Positions 1 through 5,579 of a stretch of 8,149 nt of DNA are shown here, one piece after another. The translations under genes and the position numbers were made by a program. A model generated the notes under the pieces. The model did not search any database. It saw nothing but the letters and a program-made list of their open reading frames with translations, and was not told where the DNA came from. The DNA is from Acetobacteraceae bacterium (GTDB taxonomy: Bacteria; Pseudomonadota; Alphaproteobacteria; Acetobacterales; Acetobacteraceae): the NCBI GenBank assembly GCA_030039695.1, contig JASHVB010000842.1, positions 1-8,149 on the forward strand, written 5' to 3'. How positions within the stretch are numbered: position 1 is the stretch's first letter; each line of letters starts with the position of its first letter.

Positions 1-468
1 GCGGTGTGGGACCACACCCTGCAGGTCGGACTCACTGCTGTCATGCAGGCAACACGCCTGGTTCTACCGGTAATGCAGCGCCGGGGCGGAGGCGCCATCG
101 TCAATACCGCCTCCATCTCCGGCTTGTTCGCCGATTACGGTATCGCTGCGTACAATGCGATGAAGGCCGCTGTGATAAACTTCACCCGGACTGTTGCGGT
201 TGAGTACGCGGGCGATGGCATCCGCTGCAATTGCATCTGTCCCGGTGCGATCGACACGCCGTTGTTGCAGCGCTCGCTTGGTATTCCCGGGTTTGCCGAC
301 GCAACGATCGCCGCCATCCCGCAAGGTCGGCTTGGCCGGCCGGAGGAAATGGCGAACGTCGTGTTATTCCTCGCCTCCGATCTCGCGTCGTACGTAAATG
401 GGGCGGCGTTCGTTGCCGACGGGGGGCTGACCGCGAAGACCGGTATTCCCACGCGATTCAGGAACTGA
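1..468 (+). CDS. Short-chain dehydrogenase/reductase (SDR), 3' part only
   Basis: The reading frame is open from the first base, so the N-terminal half with the TGxxxGxG NAD(P)-binding motif lies outside the window; 155 residues remain. Visible classical SDR features, numbered from the first in-window codon, are the end of the central strand (GGAIVNTAS), catalytic Ser38, the YNAMK motif with catalytic Tyr51 and Lys55, the CPGAIDTPL motif after strand 6, and the C-terminal run RLGRPEEMANVVLFLASD followed by VADGG. Ser lies 13 residues before Tyr, as in the family. The Asn of the usual N-S-Y-K tetrad (normally in a V-N-L context) appears to be Gly10 (QVGLTA). The likely role is a cytoplasmic NAD(P)-dependent oxidoreductase of the FabG-like group; the substrate cannot be told. 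Its TGA at 466-468 is only 5 nt before the next ATG, so co-transcription with the signalling genes downstream is likely, but a functional link is not shown. Confidence 0.9.
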   Translation, partial: AVWDHTLQVGLTAVMQATRLVLPVMQRRGGGAIVNTASISGLFADYGIAAYNAMKAAVINFTRTVAVEYAGDGIRCNCICPGAIDTPLLQRSLGIPGFADATIAAIPQGRLGRPEEMANVVLFLASDLASYVNGAAFVADGGLTAKTGIPTRFRN

Positions 469-473
469 CTGGC

Positions 474-1541
474 ATGCGACGCCTGTTGCGGGCCGGCGCT
501 CTCGGCATAATCGGCATTGCGTGGCTGGCGCTGACGCCGTCGGCGGATGCGGCTACCGGCCAGGCGCTGGTCATTGGCGAGGCGTCCTATTCGGTGCTGC
601 CGCCGCTTCCGGGCTGTGCACTCTCGGCGCATGCCATGGCGGCAGCTCTGCGTCGCCTTGGATTCTCCGTCGATGAGCAAGACGACGCATCCAGTGGCGC
701 GCTGTACGCCGGAATCGACGCGATGACTCAACATATGGCCAAAGCGCCGGTCGCTCCCGCCTTCGTGTACCTGTGCGGCTACGCGATGGGATACAACGAC
801 CGTCCATTCCTGCTGCCGATCGATGCCAATGTGACACAACCATCCGACGTGTTGGCGCAAGGCGTGTTGTTCAAGTCGCTGCTGAACGCAGTCGTCAACG
901 GCAAGCCGTCCGCGGGTGTTCTGGCCGTTGACGCCGTGCCGTTGCCCAAAGCGACCGCGCCGCTGCCGCTCGATGCGCTGGAAAGGCCTGCGCTGCCGCC
1001 TATCGTCGGTTACATCGCGGTCGCCGAAAACGCGCCGGGCAACACGCCGATGCCGCTGGCAGCAACAATGGTGCCGCTGATGAACGCACCTCCGCTGCAG
1101 GGTGCCGCGCTGCTGACCGAGACGCGCCAGCAGCTTTCCGGCATGAAGGATGTCGACGTGGCGGCGCTCTCACTACCCGATGCGAGCCTGTATCTGGCGG
1201 GTGCGCCGCCCGCGGCCACATCTGCCCCACCGGCCGAGGTTGCATCTGCCCCACCGCCCGCGGTCGCAGCTGCCCGGCCGCCCGCAGTCGCATCTGCCCC
1301 GCCGCCCGCCGCGACCCACACTGCGCTTTCGCTGCCCGACGAGGCGGCGATGACGGACGATCAGCGCCGCCTGGTGCAGCGTGCCCTCTCCCATCTCGGC
1401 TATTACGATGGGAAGCCGGACGGAATATTCGGGCCAGATACCAGGGCGGCCATCCGCCGCTGGCAGTATGAGGAGCACCAGCCGATGACCGGCTATCTGA
1501 CCGCCGGACAGGCCAGCAAGCTGGCAGCGACATGGGACTGA
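474..1541 (+). CDS. Secreted caspase-fold (C14-like) protein lacking catalytic residues, with C-terminal peptidoglycan-binding domain
   Basis: 355 residues from ATG 474. AGGAA at 460-464 serves as a weak ribosome site; in-frame starts further upstream would run through the SDR gene and lose the signal peptide. Residues 1-26 form a signal peptide (two Arg, hydrophobic core, cleavage after ADA). Residues 29-120 resemble bacterial caspase-like (peptidase C14) proteins: ALVIGEASY, PLPGCALSAHAMAAALRRLG, then YLCGYAMGY and RPFLLPIDANV. The position of the catalytic His of the usual GHG motif is Tyr103. The usual DAC motif reads DAV with Val155 for the catalytic Cys, so proteolysis is unlikely. Residues 246-277 are a Pro/Ala linker made of repeats. 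Residues about 293-353 match a PG_binding_1 domain (QRRLVQRALSHLGYYDG, DGIFGPDTRAAIRRWQ). It is predicted periplasmic and attached to the cell wall. The stop overlaps the start of the haem-sensor gene by 10 nt, which suggests translational coupling. Role as a binding or scaffold module is inferred. Confidence 0.85.
   Translation: MRRLLRAGALGIIGIAWLALTPSADAATGQALVIGEASYSVLPPLPGCALSAHAMAAALRRLGFSVDEQDDASSGALYAGIDAMTQHMAKAPVAPAFVYLCGYAMGYNDRPFLLPIDANVTQPSDVLAQGVLFKSLLNAVVNGKPSAGVLAVDAVPLPKATAPLPLDALERPALPPIVGYIAVAENAPGNTPMPLAATMVPLMNAPPLQGAALLTETRQQLSGMKDVDVAALSLPDASLYLAGAPPAATSAPPAEVASAPPPAVAAARPPAVASAPPPAATHTALSLPDEAAMTDDQRRLVQRALSHLGYYDGKPDGIFGPDTRAAIRRWQYEEHQPMTGYLTAGQASKLAATWD
1209..1304 (+). 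repeat. Four in-frame 24-bp tandem repeats encoding a Pro/Ala linker
   Basis: Four consecutive 24-bp units (1209-1232, 1233-1256, 1257-1280, 1281-1304) encode eight-residue units PAATSAPP, AEVASAPP, PAVAAARP and PAVASAPP, with a partial fifth unit after them. They join the caspase-like domain to the peptidoglycan-binding domain of the same protein. Copy number of such repeats often varies between strains, which would alter linker length without breaking the frame. Confidence 0.85.
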
Positions 1542-2404
1542 AAGCGAAATTCAACCTGCTGATGCTGGGCGTCTTCGTGATCGGCCTTGCGCTCGCCGCC
1601 GCCTATTCCTGGGACGTCGCCCAGCGGGACGCGCAGCGCGAGGTGGAGCATGAAGCGCAGATCATGCTCGTGCAAGCCGGTGCCATCCGGCAGTACACCG
1701 ACAGCCAGATCAGTCCGCTGCTTGCGGCGCAAAACCAGCAGCGCTTCCTGCCGCAGTCCATTCCGTTCTTTGCCGCCGAGACGACGATGCGCGCACTCGG
1801 CAAGCACTTCCCGGACTATACCTACAAGGAAGCGGCCCTGAATCCGACCAATCCCGCCGATCGCGCCAACGATTGGGAGGCGGGGATGATTGACGAATTC
1901 CGCCGTCATCCCACGCTTACCAGCTTCACCGTCATGCGCGATACCCCCGACGGTCCAGCCTTGTCGATCGCTCATCCTGTTCGCATCACCGACAAGGCCT
2001 GCCTCACGTGCCATTCGACGCCGCAGGCAGCACCGGCCTCGATGGTCGACCTGTACGGCTCAAAAAACGGCTTCGACTGGGAGCTGGGTTCGGTCCAGGG
2101 CGCGCAGATCGTGTCGGTGCCCATGGCAGTCGCGCTGGACCGCGCGCGTCATCAATTGTTCGTCTATCTCGGCGGACTGGCGCTGATCTTCGCTGTCACG
2201 GTGCTGCTGCTGAACCTGATGCTACACTACCTGATCGTGCGGCCGATCCGGCGTATGTCGGCGCTGGCCGAGGACGTCAGCACAGGCAAAACGGACGTTC
2301 CGGAATTCGACGCGCGCGGCAAGGATGAGATCGCCTCACTGGCCGCATCGTTCAACCGAATGCGGCGCAGCCTGGAACGCGCGATGCGGCTGTTGGAGGG
2401 CTGA
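1532..2404 (+). CDS. Membrane haem-c sensor protein: Tll0287-like (DUF3365) periplasmic domain plus HAMP
   Basis: 290 residues. ATG 1532 lies inside the end of the previous gene (ATGGGACTGA contains both its start and the upstream stop) and has no clear ribosome site, so it probably depends on coupled translation. Order of parts: transmembrane helix 1 at about 9-25; a periplasmic domain to about 208 with Tll0287-like features (PQSIPFFAAETTM, NPTNPADRANDWE); and CLTCH at 157-161, a covalent c-haem attachment motif. Transmembrane helix 2 spans about 209-234, and a HAMP domain spans about 230-283 (IVRPIRRMSALAEDVSTGK, then DEIASLAASFNRMRRSLERA). The protein ends immediately after HAMP, with no methyl-accepting, kinase or cyclase domain. 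The family is known as a redox or ligand sensor domain of signalling proteins; what this one senses is unknown. The next gene is a Ser/Thr kinase in the same frame, the obvious candidate output. Confidence 0.9.
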   Translation: MGLKAKFNLLMLGVFVIGLALAAAYSWDVAQRDAQREVEHEAQIMLVQAGAIRQYTDSQISPLLAAQNQQRFLPQSIPFFAAETTMRALGKHFPDYTYKEAALNPTNPADRANDWEAGMIDEFRRHPTLTSFTVMRDTPDGPALSIAHPVRITDKACLTCHSTPQAAPASMVDLYGSKNGFDWELGSVQGAQIVSVPMAVALDRARHQLFVYLGGLALIFAVTVLLLNLMLHYLIVRPIRRMSALAEDVSTGKTDVPEFDARGKDEIASLAASFNRMRRSLERAMRLLEG

Positions 2405-2410
2405 GCGATT
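2395..2410 (+). promoter_or_regulatory. Strong Shine-Dalgarno followed by an ATT start codon for the kinase
   Basis: GGAGGG at 2395-2400 lies in the last codons of the HAMP gene. Seven bases later comes ATT (2408-2410), the second codon after the TGA at 2402-2404 in the same frame. Between this stop and GTG 2453 there is no ATG, GTG or TTG in frame, and GTG 2453 has no purine-rich sequence before it. The spacing fits initiation at 2408. ATT/AUU starts are rare but known (infC, pcnB). The alternative is a substitution or sequencing error from ATG to ATT. Confidence 0.6.
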
Positions 2411-3481
2411 CCCGCCGCCGCGCAGCATCCCGACCGCATCGGCCGCTACCGGGTGGAGCGTGTGCTGGGCCGCGGTGCCATGGGTGTAATCTATCTGGCG
2501 CATGATCCGGTGATTGATCGCAAGGTCGCAATCAAGCTGGTGCGTACCGAGCTGATCGACGAGGCGGCGCACGCCGAGTACCTTGCGCGGTTTCAGCGCG
2601 AGGCGCAGGCGGCAGGGCGCTGCCAGCACGCGAACATCGTGGCGATCTACGATTTCGCCCTGCACGACGCCGATCCGTTCCTAGCGATGGAATACGTCGA
2701 CGGCATGAACCTGGCTGATGTACTGCGCCAGCGCAGCCGGTTTGCTGTGGATGCGGCGTTGGGCGTGATCCTACAGGTGCTGGATGCGCTTGCCTGCGCG
2801 CATGCGATCGGTGTGGTGCACCGCGACGTAAAGCCGGCGAACATCCTGCTGACCACCGGCGATCGTGTGAAGGTGACGGATTTCGGCATCGCTCGGCTCG
2901 ACACCTCACACCTGACGCAGGACGGCACGATGATCGGCACACCCAGTTACATGTCGCCTGAACAATGTGTGGGCGACCCGGTGGATGCACGCAGCGATCT
3001 CTTTTCCGCCGGTGCGGTGTTGTACGAGATGCTGTGCGGTACAAGGGCGTTTCCCGGCCGCAGCGCGACCGAGGTGACCTACCGTCTGGTGCACGAGGCG
3101 CCGACCGAGCTCGGCACGTTGGTCCCGGGGATTCCGCCGCGGGTGCAAGCAGTGGTGCAGCGTGCGCTGGCGAAGACGCCGGCGGACCGGTTTGCGTCGG
3201 CGCAGGAGATGTCCGCAGCGTTGCGCGGTGACGCCGCCGCGCCGGCGATGGCGCCACCGGACGATACTCTGGTGGCGCCGGTGACGCGGAGCATGATCAC
3301 CCCGATGGAAATTGAGCGCGCGGAACGGGCGCTGGCCGTGCACCTCGGACCGATCGCCAAAGTGCTGGTGAAGCGAACGCTGGCGAATGCCGCGACGTCT
3401 GCGGCACTGTGGGAAAAGCTGGCGGCGCAGATTGAGCGCGAGGCGGATCGCGCCGCATTCCTGCGCCAGCGGGGTGGATAG
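2408..3481 (+). CDS. Hanks-type Ser/Thr protein kinase, soluble, with probable ATT start
   Basis: 357 residues if initiated at ATT 2408; 342 if at GTG 2453. The longer form is preferred because the first strand of the N-lobe (RIGRYRVERVLGRGAMG) begins at residue 10 and would be cut in half by the GTG start. All kinase landmarks are present: the glycine loop GRGAMG, VAIK with Lys43, helix-C Glu65, HRDVKPAN with catalytic Asp140 and Asn145, DFG at 158-160, GTPSYMSPE, and DARSDLFSAG in the C-lobe. It should be an active cytoplasmic kinase phosphorylating Ser/Thr. There is no transmembrane segment and no PASTA or other extracellular domain. After a Pro/Ala linker (about 274-284), residues about 300-355 form a predicted helical module (MEIERAERALAVHLGPIAKV) of the kind seen at the end of some proteobacterial kinases. 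Gene order suggests it acts downstream of the haem-HAMP protein, replacing the covalently fused receptor of classical designs. Confidence 0.93.
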   Translation: MPAAAQHPDRIGRYRVERVLGRGAMGVIYLAHDPVIDRKVAIKLVRTELIDEAAHAEYLARFQREAQAAGRCQHANIVAIYDFALHDADPFLAMEYVDGMNLADVLRQRSRFAVDAALGVILQVLDALACAHAIGVVHRDVKPANILLTTGDRVKVTDFGIARLDTSHLTQDGTMIGTPSYMSPEQCVGDPVDARSDLFSAGAVLYEMLCGTRAFPGRSATEVTYRLVHEAPTELGTLVPGIPPRVQAVVQRALAKTPADRFASAQEMSAALRGDAAAPAMAPPDDTLVAPVTRSMITPMEIERAERALAVHLGPIAKVLVKRTLANAATSAALWEKLAAQIEREADRAAFLRQRGG

Positions 3482-3501
3482 CGCTGCGGCCAAAGCGGCC
3501 C

Positions 3502-3587
3502 GCGTCCGTTGTGGACGCTGCGGTGGAGGGGCCAGATTAGCCGACGGGCAGGACACCGACAGAGCACGGCCCCTGCCAGCCGGGGCC
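3502..3587 (+). other. Two inverted repeats just after the kinase stop
   Basis: GCGTCC/GGACGC (3502-3507 with 3513-3518, 5-nt loop) and GGCCCC/GGGGCC (3568-3573 with 3582-3587, 8-nt loop). They lie 20-106 nt beyond the kinase stop, a sensible place for the operon's 3' end. Neither is followed by a T tract, so a Rho-independent terminator is not demonstrated. They may act as 3'-end stabilisers or be chance in GC-rich DNA. Confidence 0.3.
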
Positions 3588-3777
3588 CTGTGGTGGCGCT
3601 GACTATACCGGCGACCCGATGAACTCACGGTTCGTATCATGCGCGGGCTTGGCCTGGCCACCCACGGCTTTTTTATGGACGCCCACGACCAGTTCGCCGG
3701 TGTGGCGATCGAGGCCGTGGAGCAGGGCAGGGCACTCGTAGTCGCTCTGGCCCTGCGGTTTAGGTGATCGACACGCC

Positions 3778-4046
3778 GCCGCTCGGCGCGAGCGGCCGCC
3801 GTATAGGCAACCGCGATTGCCATCGCGGCAGGATGCGCCCGCCTACCATCCACCGGGCCACGGCGGGCGGCAGTGTGGTTTAATACCGGTTTCGCCGGTG
3901 CGCTCCACCCCATCGCGCGCAGCGCCGGCGGGTGATCGTCGGCACAGGCGACGCACGTTTTGTGGCTGACCCGGATGCCGGCGTTGCCGGCAGCGGACAC
4001 TCCGGGCGATTGAGATGCATCAGCTGATCGACGCGCAGCGTCGATT
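3778..4046. repeat. Cluster of perfect GC-rich hairpins
   Basis: Five perfect inverted repeats with short loops: GCCGCTC/GAGCGGC (3778-3784 with 3790-3796), CCGCGAT/ATCGCGG (3811-3817 with 3822-3828), ACCGG/CCGGT (3885-3889 with 3895-3899), TGCCGGC/GCCGGCA (3976-3982 with 3986-3992, 3-nt loop) and ATCGACGC/GCGTCGAT (4027-4034 with 4038-4045, 3-nt loop, plus a G-T pair outside). The arms differ in sequence, so this is not a simple tandem repeat. It may be a structured RNA, a REP-like intergenic element, or a remnant. No T tract marks a terminator. Confidence 0.5.
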
Positions 4047-4188
4047 CCGCCGGGTGGGTGAGCCGCGCGTCGGCTGCTTCAACCTAGACGCGAAGATTGG
4101 AGACTATCTCACTGGAATCGCGCGCTATTTCCTGACAGCCGCGCGGTTGGCTCAATTGTGGGATTCGGGCGCGGAAGCAATCGCTTAG
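4015..4188 (+). CDS. Possible 57-residue hypothetical protein
   Basis: ATG 4015 to TAG 4186-4188 gives a 57-residue peptide (starts MHQLIDAQRRFRR, contains ARYFLTAARLAQLWDSGAE). The composition is protein-like, but there is no good ribosome site. Its beginning coincides with the 4027-4045 hairpin, and the opposite strand of its second half is also open (NPTIEPTARLSGNS). It may well not be expressed. I recognise no family. Confidence 0.15.
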   Translation: MHQLIDAQRRFRRVGEPRVGCFNLDAKIGDYLTGIARYFLTAARLAQLWDSGAEAIA

Positions 4189-4526
4189 CGCGAGATAGGG
4201 ACCGTCGACCGCTGGATTGGGGTTCATTGGAACCATCGTCCACGTCCGCCAGCAGGGTGGCGCGTCGGTCTGCGCCGGCGCTCTGCCACGCCCGGCTCCC
4301 CGGCAGTCGCGCGCGTAAGCGGGGCGGTCGCGCGAGCGGACACAGAACCTGCCTCCCATGCCGGCAGGCTACGCCGACATGGGTTGAGGAAGGTTCCACG
4401 ACGCGGCTCGATCCACTGCCGCGGGTCGGCCGGACCCAAATCCCTCTTGCATTGGGGCAGCGTCGAGGCGTCCGAGCCAGACCGTTGCCGACCCCTCCCG
4501 CACGCGAAAGGGATTGTGCACGCAGC

Positions 4527-4868
4527 CTACCGTTCGGCCTCGTCCGAGTCCGACTCGACTTCGATATCAGGACCGATCGCATCGGAGTCATCCTCAAGGT
4601 CGCCTGCGTCTTCCAGGACGTCCTCCTCCTCGACCTCTTCGACGCCCTCGACCTCGATATCCGCCCCTTCGCCTCCAGGGACGGGAGCCGGGCGTTTGGG
4701 GCGCCGGTCCTCGAGCACGTTGCCGCCGCCGGCGCGGCGGGGGCGCGGTTGCTCGATCGGTTGCTCCGTCCCGCACTTTGGGCAGACCGCAGGCTGTTTG
4801 GTCATGTCATAGAAACGCGCGCCACAGGCAACGCAGACGCGTTTGGTGCCGAGTTCTGGCTTTGCCAT
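4527..4868 (-). CDS. FYDLN-acid family protein (TIGR02300-like), zinc ribbon with acidic tail
   Basis: 113 residues. The start at 4868 is chosen because the family begins MAKPELGTKR and GAGG lies 9 nt upstream; the frame is open 198 nt further upstream but that extension does not look like protein. N-terminal zinc ribbon: Cys12 and Cys15 (CVACG), Cys29 and Cys32 (CPKCG), with ARFYDM at 17-22 in place of the usual FYDLN. A basic/Pro middle (41-64) is followed by a highly acidic tail from about 68 to the end, rich in Glu and Asp (VEEVEEEDVLED). The biochemical role of the family is not established. From memory, in many Alphaproteobacteria this gene lies near a tRNA-Ala and aroA; neither is present within this window. 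Confidence 0.88.
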   Translation of the reverse strand: MAKPELGTKRVCVACGARFYDMTKQPAVCPKCGTEQPIEQPRPRRAGGGNVLEDRRPKRPAPVPGGEGADIEVEGVEEVEEEDVLEDAGDLEDDSDAIGPDIEVESDSDEAER

Positions 4869-4995
4869 CGGGCATGGCCTCGTCAAGCTGGCTGGAAAGC
4901 GCGCGGCCATGCCACCGTGAGGGGCTGCTGTCAAATCGGCGGGGAGTGCGATGCGGCCATTCCTACCGCCCGATGCGTCGGAGAGAACCCATCTG

Positions 4996-5579
4996 TCAGC
5001 CGATCCCCTCGACCGCCAAAGAAAAATCCCCGCCAGGCTCCTGCGGCGGTACGGCGTCAGGCGCAATCCGGGTCAGCAAAGTCTGCAATGCCTGAGCGGC
5101 CCGAACGCTCCGCAGCAAGGCCACGCGCGAGCGGCACGGCGGCTGCGGGCACCGTCGGCGCCGCGGCCGCCAATCGGGTCTCACCCTGCTCTGTCGCCTC
5201 CGGTACCACCGAGTCGCTCAGCCACCTTGCGTGGTCGAGCGCGCGCGTCAGCTATGGCCTGGTCCCGCGTGCGTTCGCTCGGCGCTGCCGGCACCGATGA
5301 GGGCGTAGCCAACGGCACCATAGGTTTTGCGCGGTTCGTCGGTTCAGGGTCGCTTCACGCCACCAGAACCTCCAGCAGGCGCGTTGCAACGATCTCCGAT
5401 CGGGCCCGTGCGGCCCGCATGTCTCCCAATATTCGGGCGACTACGCTACGCAGGCGCGTAGATGCATCCGCGACCAGGGCAATAAACGCCCCGCGCCCGT
5501 TGGGTGAGACGTCGACGCACTCTTCACGCGAGTCCTGAGCAGCGCAGCCGAGGTCGGCAGCAGCAGTCCGATGCTTACT
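4996..5579 (-). pseudogene. Probable decayed gene in several frames, downstream of the dienelactone hydrolase
   Basis: The 706 nt between the FYDLN gene and the hydrolase hold no intact gene, but minus-strand sequence that reads like protein moves from frame to frame. Positions 5579-5355 are open for 74 codons with no start codon until near the end (contains ALVADASTRLRSVVARILGD, ends RLLEVLVA). Positions 5251-5057 are open for 64 codons, bounded by stops and without ATG (LTRALDHARWLSDSVVPEAT). The frame ending at 4996 finishes with RAAQALQTLLTRIAPDAVPP and DFSLAVEGIG. Amino-acid composition is ordinary and helical in places. This pattern suits a gene broken by frameshifts; alternatively it is GC-rich non-coding DNA that happens to stay open. 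I cannot name the ancestral family. Confidence 0.28.

Larger units (their letters stand above)
3482..4526. other. Gene-poor region downstream of the kinase
   Basis: About 1 kb with no convincing gene. Open frames here are short or overlap real genes on the other strand. On the minus strand a 58-residue stretch ending at about 3602 (contains LLHGLDRHTGELVVGVHKK and NREFIGSPV) reads like protein, but I cannot assign it; it may be the tail of a decayed gene. The region also contains two 6-bp-stem hairpins just after the kinase, a dense hairpin group at 3778-4046, a hairpin at 4348-4368 (CCTGCC/GGCAGG, 9-nt loop) and a 57-codon frame at 4015-4188. No T-rich intrinsic terminator follows any of the hairpins. 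Confidence 0.6.

Noticed and set aside
231..473. N-terminal extension of the caspase-like gene to a start at 231
   Set aside because: It lies inside the SDR gene in another frame; ATG 474 gives a clean signal peptide and follows the SDR stop by 5 nt.
135..860. Minus-strand open frame of 241 codons
   Set aside because: Antisense shadow of the SDR and caspase-like genes; composition is typical of reverse-frame GC-rich DNA.
2402..2404. Selenocysteine or programmed readthrough at the TGA between HAMP and kinase
   Set aside because: A strong ribosome site with proper spacing to ATT 2408 explains separate translation better; no selenocysteine-insertion hairpin was evident right after the TGA.
3660..3680. 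Possible terminator at the T6 run near 3669-3674
   Set aside because: The preceding GGCCTGGCC gives only a 4-bp stem with a 3-nt loop and is not adjacent to the T run; it is also about 190 nt past the kinase stop.
2906..4000. Minus-strand open frame of 364 codons
   Set aside because: About half is the shadow of the kinase gene; the remainder is Arg/Ala-rich with no recognisable domain.
3778..4046. CRISPR array or integron attC sites
   Set aside because: The hairpin arms differ in sequence, there is no regular spacer length, and no attC core (GTTRRRY) pairs were found.
4380..4500. tRNA-like GGTTCCA and GGCTCGATCC segments
   Set aside because: No cloverleaf with matching acceptor and anticodon arms could be drawn on either strand.
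4158..5300. Plus-strand open frame of 380 codons
   Set aside because: It overlaps the FYDLN-type gene on the opposite strand, its translation is Arg/Pro/Ser-rich low-complexity sequence with no domain, and it has no ribosome site.
4951..5538. Plus-strand open frame of 195 codons
   Set aside because: Arg/Ser/Ala-rich throughout, no ribosome site, no family; the minus strand reads more like protein over the same stretch.
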